Assembly (NCBI GenBank): GCA_026119935.1
Contig: JALRMH010000043.1
Location: 1-64,000, forward strand
Length of the DNA stretch: 64,000 nt
Source: Endothia cerciana
Lineage: Eukaryota; Ascomycota; Sordariomycetes; Diaporthales; Cryphonectriaceae
Reading direction: 5' to 3'
In this document: positions 46,554 to 58,575 of the stretch, one piece after another
Position numbering within the stretch: position 1 is the stretch's first letter
How the letters are laid out: each line of letters opens with the position of its first letter
Translations under genes and position numbers: made by a program
Notes under the pieces: model-generated
What the model saw: only the letters and a program-made list of their open reading frames with translations
Databases searched by the model: none
Told to the model about the DNA's origin: nothing

Positions 46554-48312
46554 GGAGTATCTCTGGACTGCCCCGCGGGGGTGTTGGCGGGCTGGGTCAG
46601 ATGATGAGAGGGGATGCGAGCGTCACGTTTCGCAGGACGCCACGCTGGTCGTCGATACAGCACAGCCCTCTGTTGCCGAGAAAGGGGCTTCTCCAGTCCA
46701 TCACCAGGGATCCAGGGAGGCTTTAGTAGTACCCACGATGAACGCCAAGCATCGTGTTTCCTGCCATTTCCCGCCCGTCGACAGCCACATTCCCCATGCC
46801 CTGAACGCTCACGGCACGGACTTACCGTCGATTCCGAGAGGCCTGCGTTAGTAGTTGGCTCATGCTCATGGCGCGAGGAGCGGCGGGAGTCTTGGCAAAT
46901 GCACGTCCCCGAGATGCCCTCGAATTTAGGAAAGTCGATTGGGTTATGGGCTTGGGGGACTTGGGCCGGATAAGCGAACGGGGTCTCCCAAGTGTTCGTT
47001 CGTCACGGTCTACATCCAGGACGGGGCCACCACAGAGAGCAGCTGGGGGAGCGTATGGATCCCGGCACATGGCGCTCGGCTGAAGCTACTGCATGCCAAG
47101 GAGGGCCAGACTCTGCCATCCAATATAGGCCGCAACCATGATTGTGCGATGCTAAGCGACGGGTCTAGACAGACATCCTGCAGAGCGGCGGATGTGGCTG
47201 TCGTCTGGAGGGGTCCCACCGCGGCGGCAGCAATATGCATTCGAGCTACGTCCCGGGCCTCGATGTCAGCACGCTGATCTGCCGCCTGGGCGGATAAGCT
47301 TGTCGCTTATGCGCGGGGGATGGACAGGGCCCCTGACGATCATTCGCAGCAATCTGCAACGCTCCCCGGGCTGAAACCAGCGGCGGCGGGGCGCTGGATC
47401 TCGATACTCCCATGCCCGTTTCGCAGGGCAGCAGAACCGCGACCGGCCATCTTCTTGAAGAGCCTGTCACCTTCAACACCCGAGATGCATCGGTGGGTGG
47501 TTATAGTTGTCTAGGCCTTGTCGGAAGTACTCCAAAGCACTCAGGCAAGATGGCCTAGGGGCGGGGGATCGGTCAAGTGCGGACACATTGATGGTAGTTA
47601 TAGCAGGAACCCATGGTATATTTCCCGAGTTAACACTGGCATGGGCGTCTCCACCAAGACAGAGTCTACGTCCAGCCACGAGATCCTCACACGGCCCAAG
47701 AGCAGTCAAGGGCCAAGCACGCTGGCATGCGGACAACAGAGGCACACAGATGGTCGTCGCCAGCTGGCCGCCGGCCATTACAGTACTCGGCCCTTCCTAG
47801 CTACCCCCTGAATCACCTGGATTGCTAACCTTCGATCACCAAGCTCCTGTATGTTATGGCACCAGACACGGCCCGGCTGTGTCCGGCAATCAACAGTGCT
47901 TGACCAGATAGACAACGTATGTAACCGCCTGTCATCGCCAAGATCGCTTGGCCTGCACGTCCAGTTCGTGGTGTTCCGGGGGCTGATGGGGCCCTTGAAA
48001 CGCGCGCCTCGCCTGGAGTCGCCCGTCCTTCCCCCTTTCGGGACCATGCCGCCGCCGTCTCGTCTCGGGTTTGTTTGAGCCTCGTCCAGATCTCGTCTCG
48101 AATGCCCCAGTGGTTCCCGATCGGGAATACTGCATCGTAGCCGCCGTCAAAATGTCGAGAAGCAAAAACGTCGCCGTCTCTCCTCCTGCTTCTCCTGATC
48201 CTGAACACTGGAAGGCAGCTCCGGAGCTCACCTCGACAAGACAACATCACGCTGGACGGTTAAAAAGAGGCAACTGGTTTTTGCCGCAATAATCTGATAC
48301 CCCACCGACATA
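46554..48312. other. Divergent intergenic region, SDR / UstYa-like gene
   Basis: 1759 bases hold no supportable gene. I looked for a short secreted precursor with repeated cores between Lys-Arg sites on both strands and saw none. The last few hundred bases probably hold the UstYa-like promoter. Confidence 0.55.
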
Positions 48313-49290
48313 ATGGCCTCCCACAAGTACGAGACCGTCCAGCTCAACACCGAAGAGCGTGACCACGACCACAGCTCGAGGTCCAGCACCGAGGTGGAGT
48401 CGCTGATGGGCGAGGAGAAATCATGGCAGGCACAGCAGATGGAGAGGAAGTCCAAGAGGAAAACGCTCCGCAGCATCCTCAGCTCGTCGCGGTGGATGCT
48501 GGACACGACATTACTGATCATCATCCTCGTGTTGTTGGTGCGCAACCAGATCAGAGAAGCACCGATAGACCAGTGGCAGGTCGTCGGCGACATGACGGGC
48601 GTCGGGCCAAGATGTATGCTGCAGACCCCATCGGATATATAATGAGGACTCAAAGGGCGCTGATATCCCACCCTAGTCAACCAAAAGCTCACACGCTTCG
48701 AGTATGATACCTCGTACGCGCCGATGAACACATCAGAGTTCTTCACCGATGAGGTCCTCCAGAAGTGGAACAACCTCATGCCCAGTATGTACTAGTCATT
48801 CTCCCCGGCACGCGCAGTGTAATGTACTGAACGGTGTCCATCAGTTGGCATGGGCTTCCAATGGGTCAACGACACCTACAAGTACAACAACCTGCCACAC
48901 CCTATCCAATGGTACGAGGGCATGACCGTGTTCACGACCTCCGTGACGCACCAGATCCACTGCCTGGTACGTCCCCATGGCCATTCCATGATTGGCAATT
49001 AGCCTGCCGCTGACATGACCCAGTTCACCATCGCTCAGACCTACTCCGGCCTATCCTCCGGCCACCCTATCCCCGAGGACCACCACTGGCACATGATTCA
49101 CTGCATCGCCTACATGCGCCAGGCCGTGCTCTGCTCCGCCGATACCGCACTCGAGGGCAAGGCCACGACGTTCCCGGATGACAACTCAGGAAGTGACGGC
49201 TGGGACGCAACGCACGTGTGCAAGGATTACGACCAGGTCAAGTCGTACCTGGAGAGCGTGAGGGCATATGACGACCAGTTGATTTACTAG
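48313..49290 (+). CDS. UstYa-like protein (DUF3328 family)
   Basis: Four exons (48313-48613, 48677-48784, 48845-48966, 49024-49290) give 265 residues; none of the internal exons is long enough to stand out alone. A cytosolic N-terminus rich in charged residues is followed by one transmembrane helix (about residues 60-77). The GDMTGVGPRFNQKLTRFEYD block then leads to two HxxHC motifs, HQIHC at 172-176 and HMIHC at 200-204, the hallmark of the UstYa family. Known members catalyse oxidative cyclisation or other oxidation in fungal ribosomal-peptide pathways (ustiloxin, cyclochlorotine) and usually sit in biosynthetic clusters. No precursor peptide or tyrosinase-like partner is visible here, so its pathway is unknown. 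Confidence 0.9.
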
Positions 49291-50893
49291 GCGCCGGAAC
49301 GTCTCAGGTGGTGGTGGTGCCGCCGAGACGGCTGCTCAGTTATAGCATTTTAACGGCGTCAGGGGTCTTTGGGAGCCGTCTGGTATATTACCCGTCGCGA
49401 ACCGCAATGAACATAAAATTCTCCAAAAATACGACGGGGGCGTCGAGAGTCTTCTGCTTTGCGTGTTCGTCACAGGGCATGGGTCCTTGCTTGCCGGCAC
49501 CGATGGCTGGAACCATGTCATCTCTTCACTGACCAACTAGGCGACATTGGCGCCTGTTCGTCACATTGGGGCCGAGATCGAGCAGCCAGTACAGAGAAAA
49601 CCACATACTATTACACCTCAGACTCTCAGGGCCGAGGCGAACGGCCTAGTCAGACAGGCGCTTCCTCAACCAGTGTCCTATACCCACTCAGGAAAATGAA
49701 AAGGGAATAAAAAAACAAGGAAATTATCACCTGAGAATATCTCAACAGCTCCATGGGCACCAACAGTCTGAGGCTGTCTGATGGAGCCACGTAGCATGAG
49801 AGAGGGAGTGGGTCTGAAAGCCCTATTTATTGGTAGTCTGCTACAAGTTCAGCTTGACAATTACACTGTTTGGTGAAGACTTTGGCAAGGTGACCGGACT
49901 ATACCACTTGTTACTCGCACAGCAAAGCGGCGTTGACGAGCAGGCAATGCTATCAGCCCTTATGCAGACCACATCTCTGCACCGAAACAACAGATAATAC
50001 CCATGGACGTCAGTACAGGTTCCAGTCGACATGTTTCAAGTTTTCCGTCCTCATATATGACTCCCGAGACAATGTAAATGTTAGCAGACTTTTATGGCAA
50101 GCGTCGGATACCGGGCTTGTTTGATTTGGTCTTCCGTCATATCCTGAGGAAGCGGGTAGCATTACTACATAGTGTCTCGACAGGTTCTTTAGCAGCTGCA
50201 GCGCAGCGGCACAGGCAGTCAGTATTTTGTCACCCCGAGAGTTGGGACGGCCGCGGCCCACGGAATACGAGAGGTTCCCTCCAACGCCGTACGACCCTGG
50301 TCGGTCCAAAGGCGGGTTGCTGGCTACTGTAGCCGACTTCCGTAGGATTGAAGCGAGGTGTGATGGGCCAACGGAGCCACAGGAGGCGGCCGCTGTGTAA
50401 CAATCACTATGCCATACCAGCCCACGAAAGTGTCAACAACAAAGAGGACAATTCTGGGGGTCCCTGATATGCACGGCGGAAAGGGGAGTAACCCTGTTGC
50501 TGTAGTTGGTCCTCTCAGCCTTCAGCCCGTTCTGCGAGCTGAGGGCCAGGGTGGCATCGCTTGATTCGCTTCAGAGCGTGTCGTGCATGCAGGACAAGTT
50601 GACACGTCTAGCGGGTTGGTTGCCTGTCTGTCAGCGCCTGGCCCCAACCTGCGGCTGAGCTTGTGTCTCTGCCTCCCAACGTTTCGGGGGTGCCTATGTG
50701 GTGGCACTGCATGTGGTCGGACTGTAGGAATTAGATCCCAGTCCTTCAGGCTCGCGAGCGGTATATAGGCAGCTCTGGTCCGGTTCCGAGCTTCACCTGA
50801 GGAGATCATGTTTGTTCGCTGACTTGCCTTGCCTGAACCCATTGAGTTGACATCGGCAGTGTGCCCGCTCACAGACACGCATGACAGACGAAC
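49291..50893. other. Intergenic region
   Basis: 1603 bases hold no supportable gene on either strand. Small frames near 50010-50330 and 50520-51000 lack splice or domain support and the latter overlaps the protease start region. Confidence 0.6.
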
Positions 50894-53155
50894 ATGGTGC
50901 ACCTCACACAGTTTGCCGCGCTTCTTGCGCTTCCGGAGGCTATTCTGGCCATGGACATCCGGGGGCCGTCTAGCTCGACCACTGGCTCTGGATTCATCCA
51001 CTCACCACTCAGGAGGACTGACATTCCTGCACCCGCAAGGAGCTCCATAACAAGAAGGGCATCCTCGACACAAAACGTGGGACCCGGTATCGTCGACAAC
51101 CTGTACGTTGGATAGAAATGGTGTTTGACTTTGCCCCCAGCTGTGGAATGGCGATACTTACTGACCCACTCCAACATAGGCAGCGAAGATACTCCATCAA
51201 TGTGACAATCGGAGGACAAGAAGTCGCGCTCATGATTGACACCGGGAGTTCCGAGCTCTGGGTCAGCCCCAATTGCTCCCTCGCTCAGAAATCAATCTCG
51301 TTGGGAAGCGACTTCCTGTCAGACGAAGCCTGTGAAAGCTTGGGTCAATATGATCCGGCGTCTTCGAAAACATCCAAGCCTCTGAGCAGTTACAACACAT
51401 TCTCCTACGGCGACGGCAGTAAGACCATCGTCGATTATTACACGGATACAGTTGAGCTCGCCGGTCTGGCCGTCGACAGTCAACAATTGTGAGTTCTTTC
51501 CTATGCTGTTAGACCATCTGATATGGTGCCTGGCGAGGATGTCGGTAGTGCCTATCCATAGGTGCCCCGGCTGCTGTGACCATTCGTCAGGCTCATGGAC
51601 CGCGCAAGCTCGCCGCCCCCTTGAAGAGCAACTGCTAAGAAATCGATCACCTAGCGGGGTGGCCGTGACCTCTGAAGGCCTCGGTATCGGACTCTTCGGA
51701 CTGGCTCCCAATAACTACTATGGTTACAACGTCACACCGCCCACAGACAACAGCGAAGTGAACGCGATCCTGAGCAACGCCAGCTACGAACTGCCACTCG
51801 CATCCATGGCCTCCCAGGGCCTTATCAACCGCGCGGCTTTCAGTCTGGTGAGTACTATCCCCGTCTTCACAGCGTGCCCCGTCTATCCGGCAAATGGCAA
51901 ACGTGGCTTTATCACGCACGAAGGCCGTCTTCATTTCCCTCTCGCGTCATGGCTACTTTTCAGACTGACACATTTGGGTGAGTAGGATCTTCGCGACGAC
52001 AACGACACCACTGGGTCCCTGATATTCGGTGGCCTCGACAAGGGGAAATTCTCTGACGTGCTGGAAGATATTGAAATTAATACATACCACTACCAAGAAG
52101 GCAAATGGACCCTGCCAGATTATGCCTATAATATCACCGTCTCCAGCGTGGGGATCTCGACCCAGGCCCTGACGAAGACCCTCACTTCCTTTTCGGAGAG
52201 CATCAACGTTGTGCTTGACTCCGGCACACCGAACAACATTTTCCCGACCAAATATGTTGCTCCAGTCTGCGGTGCCTTTGGAGGACAGTGGAACGCCACT
52301 TTCGGTTGCGTCGTGGCCTGCGACACGAAGAACTTGAGCCTAGGGGCGGTCGACTTTGGCTTCGATGGCACGTCGGGCATTGTCATCCACAACAACTACA
52401 GGAACCTAGTCTACGAGACAAATATCGTCGACTTCGCTCTCATGGCAGGGCTGAGCGTCTCAGATCTCGCCGATGTATTCGACCTACACAGCATCCTGCC
52501 AGCCGAGGATTTCGCAAACCTCAACAGGTTCAACGGCTACAGTGGCGTGGACGATAGTGCAATCTCGGCGGACCAGACGGATGGGTCTATCCCCAACATC
52601 TGTTACCTGAATATGTTATCATCGGACGATCCATTGGAATGGTTCCTCGGAGCGCCCTTTCTCCGTGACGCCTATGCGGTATTTGATTGGGAGCAGCCTC
52701 AGATCTTCCTTGGCCAGGCAGCCGATTGCGGCACCGATGTAGTCGCCTTTGGGAACGGAACGGACTCTGATGCCATACCGACGACCGGCAACTGTAGGGC
52801 CGCGGCTCAGAACTACACCGGCCTGCCCAATTCGACCGCATCTTCGGCTGCGTCCTCCACGGCCTCTCCTAGCTCGGCCGCTTCCTCGTCATCATCCTCA
52901 TCCGGATCGACGTCCGCAGGTGTTAAGATTGGCGCGGGTGTAGGCGCTGCAGCGGCCGGGGTCGTGGTACTTGGCAGCGGAGTGTATATCTGGAGGAAAA
53001 TGATGGCCAGCAAGGCGAGGTCTGTGCCGATCGGCGACCCAGGTGCGGCGGCCGTAGATGAAACCAAGGTCCCTCTTGTGCCTGAGGCGACTGAGGAGTA
53101 TGGAAGGCTGAGCCAGGTGCAGACGCACTATGACAGTCCAGCGTACGATCCGTAG
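50894..53155 (+). CDS. Pepsin-like aspartic protease (A1) with C-terminal membrane anchor
   Basis: Four exons (50894-51102, 51180-51488, 51655-51847, 51986-53155) give 626 residues. A signal peptide (FAALLALPEAILAM) and a propeptide ending near SSITRRA precede the catalytic domain. The first aspartate lies in IDTGSSELWV (Asp90), the second in LDSGTPNN (Asp315), each in the normal context, although the second motif is followed by an unusual PNNIFP. After the domain a Ser/Thr/Ala-rich stalk leads to a transmembrane helix (VGAAAAGVVVLGSGVYIW), a basic stop WRKMM and a tail of about 50 residues that includes EYGRL. This is a plasma-membrane-tethered extracellular protease, unlike GPI-anchored yapsins. 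A 166-base intron 2 is long for the window. Confidence 0.9.
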
Positions 53156-53257
53156 GAGAAGGGAATGAAGCAGCGGGGGAAGGGGGCCAATGTGAGGGAT
53201 ACTAATCAATGGGCAATGGCGTTTTCTTTATTCAAGAATGATCTGGACATTAACTAT

Positions 53258-54259
53258 TCACTCGTCGTTCACAACGACCACCATCTTGGCACCACCCCCG
53301 CCAGATTCCATTATTTCGTGAATCTCCTGTATGTCTTCCATCTTGAACTCCTTGTAGGGAATATTGAGCCTTCCCTCGTCAACGTCCTTGACCAACTCTT
53401 CCCAAGGCATGGCATGGAAATCATCCGGTCCACCTCCGTAACCGCAGATCCTCACGCGGTTTGGAATCGCCATAGGGCTGAACCTTTCAATCTCCCACTG
53501 GCCGCCCTGGATCCCCGTCATGCACACTGTGCCCTTGGGCTTCAGACAAGTCGCGCTGTCTATCATAGTGGTGGTGCCTATGAGCTCCAGGCACTTGTCG
53601 AACCTGCCACCCTCGCTCTTCGCAACCTGCTCAGCGATCGAGCCACCGTCAACAAACACCTCGTCCGCACCGGCCTCCTTCAGCATCCCCCCCCGCTGGG
53701 GATTTCGCGTCGTGGCGCCCAGGCGGCCCGCGCCGAGCTTCACCCTGAGGAACTGCAGCGCACACAGCCCGATCGAGCTCGTCGCGCCCCTGACGAGGAC
53801 ACTCTCGCCCCTCTTCACGCCCAGCCCCTCCGTCAGCGCGCCCCAGGTCGTCTGGAACATCTCCGGCAGCGCGGCGACCTGCGCGACGCCCAGGGACCCC
53901 GTCTCGGGGACGGCACGCAGGTTCTCCTCCGGCACGCAGCAGTACTCCTCGTGGCTGCCCGGGATCTGCCTGCCCAGCCCGCCCATGCAGGTCGCGACGC
54001 GCTGGCCGGCGCGGAAGTTCCTGGCCGGCGACGCCACGCGCCCGACGCACTCGATGCCGATGACCAGCGGGAACTCGAGGCCCGGCGAGTGGCCCTGCCG
54101 CGTGTACATCTCCGCGCGGTTGATGCCGAAGCCGAGGATCCTGACGAGGACGTGGCCGGCCTTCGGGGTGGGCACGGGGACGTTCTGGACCTGGAGGACG
54201 GAGACGGGCCCTGGTGTCGCGCAGACTATGGCGCGCATTGTCTTGGGGACCGGAGCCAT
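53258..54259 (-). CDS. Zinc-independent MDR oxidoreductase (quinone oxidoreductase/enoyl-reductase type)
   Basis: A single exon gives 333 residues from the ATG at 54259; a GTG 36 bases further upstream is in frame but less likely. The N-terminal GroES-like part reads RAIVCATPGPVSVLQVQNVPVPTP and VLVRILGFGINRAEMYTRQG. The Rossmann part has the cofactor motif VRGATSSIGLCALQFLRVKLGA, with AATSS replacing the usual glycine pattern, and GTVCMTGIQGG further on. Zinc ligands of alcohol dehydrogenases are absent. Members use NADPH to reduce quinones or enones. It converges on the protease gene, with only 102 bases between stop codons. Confidence 0.9.
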   Translation of the reverse strand: MAPVPKTMRAIVCATPGPVSVLQVQNVPVPTPKAGHVLVRILGFGINRAEMYTRQGHSPGLEFPLVIGIECVGRVASPARNFRAGQRVATCMGGLGRQIPGSHEEYCCVPEENLRAVPETGSLGVAQVAALPEMFQTTWGALTEGLGVKRGESVLVRGATSSIGLCALQFLRVKLGAGRLGATTRNPQRGGMLKEAGADEVFVDGGSIAEQVAKSEGGRFDKCLELIGTTTMIDSATCLKPKGTVCMTGIQGGQWEIERFSPMAIPNRVRICGYGGGPDDFHAMPWEELVKDVDEGRLNIPYKEFKMEDIQEIHEIMESGGGGAKMVVVVNDE

Positions 54260-54611
54260 GTCGGCTGGGTCAGTGTAATTTCTGTGAAGGCGCACGCCAA
54301 AGTCAGGCAGGCGAGCAGTTCTGGTCTTCTAGTTGCGTGTTGGGCAGTAGAGGCAAGCCGATACCGAAGCTCTGCTGGGTGTAGGCAAGTGGGCCTGATG
54401 GTGTGGCCTTGATCCTATGGACCGGAAGGGCCGGAGCTTCAGCCCACGCCCCGCGCCCGCTCACTTGCATGAGGCTGTGGAGAGGGCGGCAGAGGCTTCC
54501 CTCTTCCAGTGGCGTGTTTCAGACGGGCTACTGATGATCGAATTTCGAAACTGCCTTCTACTGGTTGGACTATGCCACAGGGTCTTCATGTCTCGTGCAG
54601 GTAATTCCTTT
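54260..54611. other. Short intergenic gap
   Basis: 352 bases between the start of the MDR gene and the stop of the NmrA-like gene; no feature seen. Confidence 0.7.
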
Positions 54612-55631
54612 TCAGGCGCCGTACGTGGCCTTGATATACCCTTTGACCGTCATCATTTTGATCCCTCTTTGGCCGTTGAGTGTCTTCTCCAGGTCCCACG
54701 ATACGCCTGTCCCATCACCGAAGATACACTGGTATTTATACCACAGGTTATCCGGGTCCTTCCTCAACCTGTCCGTGAGAAAGTCCATGGTCCACTCTTC
54801 CCTGGTCAGACTCGACTCCAGGGTTCCATCAAGCGTATCCGCCAGTTGCCCATACGAGACCGTGTCGCCTCCAATGTAGACCACTCGGTCCAGCGTGTGG
54901 TCAGGACGTAACACCATCTCCGCCGTCATACGCCCGATGTCGCCGGGCGTCGTGGCCGTCACCCTGTTCTGCCAACTGCCCAGGGCCCGCACGGTCTTGG
55001 CCCCCAGGTCCACGACGCCAAAGTCTGGCAGGAAGAGGTAGCTCATGAACAGGCCCGTCGAGACCACCGTCCAGTGCGTCCTCTCTTGGGACCGCAGCAT
55101 CTGCCGCACCTGGAGCATCTCGTCAAAGAGCTCGTGCGCGCTGCCCTGCCCGATGGCCTCGTAGTCCACGCCGAACTGCCACGGGCTGAACAGGTAATTA
55201 ACTTGTCAACGCGGGCGCCTGACAGGAATAAGGACAAAACAAAGATAAGAATTTCAGTGTTTGAGAACGAGGGGGCCTACAAGTATCGTTCTACACCAGC
55301 CTGCAATGCTGCAGTTGCTGATTTGATCTGCGTTCCCTTCGGCAGCCCATAGCCGCCGGCTTGGATCACGACATCGTACTTCGCGAAGGTGGCCGCGAGA
55401 CTGGAGACTGCATCCTCGACGGAATTGCCGGGGACGAGACGGGGCGCCCAGGGCTCGGAGTCTGGCGTTGGCGGCCTCCTTGGTTGGTGACGGCGAGCTG
55501 ATGGACTCAACGCGAAGGAGCACATGAACAGAGGTCTCGGCTGGGCGGGACGGGTGCACGGCCAAAGACGACAATATGGCCTCGCCCAGCCCGCCGGCGC
55601 CGACGATGAGGACCGAGAGAGCTTCAGGCAT
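54612..55631 (-). pseudogene. NmrA/isoflavone-reductase-like gene broken by a one-base frameshift
   Basis: The two-exon gene (55631-55281, 55185-54612) would encode about 307 residues. It starts with the Rossmann motif VLIVGAGGLGEAIL and continues in exon 1's second frame with VPGNSVEDAVSSLAATFAKYDVVIQ. Across the intron it reads RYFPWQFGVDYEAIGQGSAH, then GLFMSYLFLPDFGVVDLGA. This is the family plan of NAD(P)-binding phenylcoumaran/isoflavone reductase-like proteins. Exon 1 changes frame at the four-base G-run at 55441-55444 (CCCC on the coding strand); removing one base makes both the family sequence and the splice phase consistent. It is therefore either a recent pseudogene or a sequencing error; the rest is intact with no other stop. 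Confidence 0.8.
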
Positions 55632-56665
55632 CCTTTAGTAGGGGTCGAAAGTGACTGACTACCTAGATACGTAGTGTGAAGATCTTCCCACCGGTGACGA
55701 AACAAACATGGGAGTTGAGACTAGCGGGCCTGCCCGGGAGCCCGTGATTTATCTTGTTTCCTTGTTTCCTTCCTGCGAATTGGTTTCCAGGGAGGACCTC
55801 TGAATCATTGTGCCGATTCTCTGACAAATCAAGAAAACGGAAAATAGACGGTTTGGATTGTTCAGCATCCTCTGGCAGATCGATACTGAACTAGCCACAA
55901 AGTGGTATCACTCAAGCTTGGCAAAAGGCACACCCGCCGGTATCAGTCTGGGTCTGTATATGCAGGACAAGTGGGTAGTAATTAGATGATACCTCATGCG
56001 GGTGGTACACAGGAGGACAAGAAGAAGAACATCGCTCATGTGTATTCCTGATATCTTTGCAGCCTCTATGCCCTCTTTCCATTATACAGTGAGAGTGACC
56101 TGGAGGGACGAAATAAAGTGCTAAGAAGATTGCCAAGAAAGTTGTTATATTCAGCAATATCCGAGCTGTTTGCTAATTGCCTGGCTTGGACTTTGGGGGG
56201 CGGGGGGGGGGGGGGAGGCCCAAACTTCTGGTGCCCACCAGCAGCCCAGTCTACTCGATAAGAGGCACAGAATCCGAGGGATGAGCCGATTGAGACGACA
56301 CCAAGGAAAAGGCGCGTCTATGGAACGGACAAAAGATATACTTCCATATCGGCCGCCGTCCTAGTCCCTATTATGGAGCGCCTATCTGGCCCACGGCTAT
56401 CACCGGCGGGAGCTCTTGCGCGGGGCGTCCTATCAACAACCGCGCGGTTTTAACTCGGGCCAGCCTGCCAGCGGACCCGTCCCCGGCACCGACAACGGAA
56501 CGCATGCTTATCAGTCACCACTCGTCTGGGTTTCCGTATCTCCAGCAGACGGCGTCCTTTGTTAGTTTTGGGCGGGATACAGACGAGACGGTTTGACGAA
56601 GACAACACGCCGTGCGTATATCGTGTGGGAACCAGCACTGCACGCCAGGGTCAGGAATTCCAAAG
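55632..56665. promoter_or_regulatory. Divergent region, NmrA-like gene / amidase
   Basis: 1034 bases contain no gene. A G-rich run covers about 56197-56216. The right end should hold the amidase promoter. Confidence 0.55.
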
Positions 56666-58575
56666 ATGGGCGAGTGGGAAGCGCATGTGAGAGTTGCCCT
56701 CGAGGCCCGGGACAGGTCGATCCCAAAGCAGTGGCTCCTGCCCGAGGACGGGCTGCCCCCGAGGGAGCAGCTGGATGTCGCGGACGTGCCGAGGACGTCT
56801 GGGATCCTGACGGGGGAAGAGATCGAGATGACGGAGCAGGATGTGCCCCAGCTGCTGGAGGCATACCGCACGGGGAGGTGGACAGTGAGGCAGGCCGTGA
56901 CGGCTTTCCTGAAGAACGCCGTCATCATCAACCAGCTGGTGAGCCCTTCTGTGAAGTCCAACTCACCCCACCTCGAATCTCACCTCACGACTGACCCCTC
57001 CACCAGACCAACTTCGTCACCGAATTCCTCGCCGAGGAGGCCCTCCTCCGCGCGGATGAGCTCGACGCCCACCTCGCCAGCACGGGCACGCTCGTCGGCC
57101 CCCTCCACGGGGTCCCCGTCTCGGTGAAGGAGCAGCTCTCCCTCGCCAGGCACATCAACCACGGCGGCTTCGCCGGCCTGATCCCCAACCCGCCGCCGCC
57201 CGAGGACGCGCACCTCGCCCTGCTCTTCCGGCGTGCCGGCGCCGTCCTCACGGCGCGCACCAACATCCCCCAGAGCCTCATGCACCTCGACTGCGAGAAC
57301 AACATCACCGGCCGCACGCGGAACCCGCGCAACCTGCTGCTCAGCCCCGGCGGGTCCTCGGGCGGGGAGGGCGTGAGCATCGGGGCGAGGTGCGCCGCGC
57401 TGGGCATCGGGACGGACATCGGGGGCAGCGTGAGGATCCCGGCCGCCTTCAACGGGTGCTACGGGCTGCGGCCGACGGCGCTGAGGGTCCCCGTGCTGGG
57501 GCAGACCGGTGTCTCGGTCGGGCAGGAGAGTATCAGGGGTGTGGCGGGTCCACTTGCGCACAGCGTGGAGGGCTTGGAGATCTGGATGAGGAGTGTCCTG
57601 GAGCAGGAGCCGTGGGAATACGAGACGAGTCTGATGCCCGTGCCGTGGAGGACCGACGTGAGGCTGGGAGACTTTACCGTGGGTGTCATGTGGGAAGATG
57701 GGTAAGCCACATCTTGAAGCCTCCTTGGTCGACCGGTCGTCATCTTCTCCTGGGCAGTGCTGACAACCTTGCCTGGCCAGGATCGTCAAGCCTCACCCTC
57801 CAGTGCTGCGGGCTTTGAAGCACGCAGCCTCGAGACTCAAAGCAGCCGGTGTCAAGGTAGTAGACTGGGAACCCTACGACCACCAACGCGGCTGGGACAT
57901 CCTCGTACGCTCCCCTCCCCTCCACTTCCTGCTTTTACCATTGCCCCCCCCCCCCCCCGCCCGCCGGGTACTTGACTAACTCCCCAGGCCCCTCTCTACT
58001 TCCCCGACGGCGGTCAGCGCTGGCTCTCCGCGATGGCCGCCTCAGGCGAGCCCGTCCTCCCCCTCACTCAACACGCCCTCAGCTTCTCCGTCAGCACGGG
58101 CAAGACGCCCCTTAGTGTCACCGACAACTGGGACCTCAACGCCGCGCGCGAGACGTACCGGCGCGAACACCACCTGCTCATGAAGTCCCGCGGCGTCGAC
58201 TTCATCCTGTGTCCTGCGTACCCCGGCGCGGGCGTCCTGCAGGGGCAGCCGAGGTATTGGGGGTATACGAGTATCTGGAACATATTGGACCTGCCGGCCG
58301 CCGTTGTGCCCAGCGGGCTCAAGTGTGACCGGCAGCTGGATCCGAGGGACGGGGGCTACAGGGGCAGGGATGAGAAGGATGAGGAGGAGCAGAAGGCCTG
58401 TGAGTGAACATCCTCTGCCTGCATGGGCTGTGGTGTCTGACATGGCGCGACAGATGACCCGGACTTGTTCCACGGCTTCCCCATTGCGCTGCAGCTGGTC
58501 GGCAAGAGGTTCAGGGATGAGGACGTACTCGCGGCTGCAAAGGTTCTGGATACGGCCCTCAAGAGCGACACGTAG
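56666..58575 (+). CDS. Amidase (amidase-signature family)
   Basis: Five exons (56666-56938, 57007-57701, 57781-57904, 57988-58399, 58454-58575) join to 541 residues, normal for fungal acetamidase/general amidases. The catalytic triad of the signature family is complete: Lys132 in HGVPVSVKE, the cis-Ser208 in GGSSGGE and the nucleophile Ser232 in DIGGSVR. The C-terminal exon carries HGFPIALQLVGKRFRDEDVL, the usual family end. The start is the first ATG; an in-frame GTG lies 54 bases upstream. Intron 3 has a 15-base C-tract. The enzyme hydrolyses amides to acid plus ammonia in the cytosol; the substrate is unknown. Confidence 0.94.

Noticed and set aside
46554..50893. RiPP precursor peptide near the UstYa-like gene
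   Set aside because: I scanned the short frames on both strands for a signal peptide with repeated cores between dibasic sites and found none; a precursor split by introns could still be missed.
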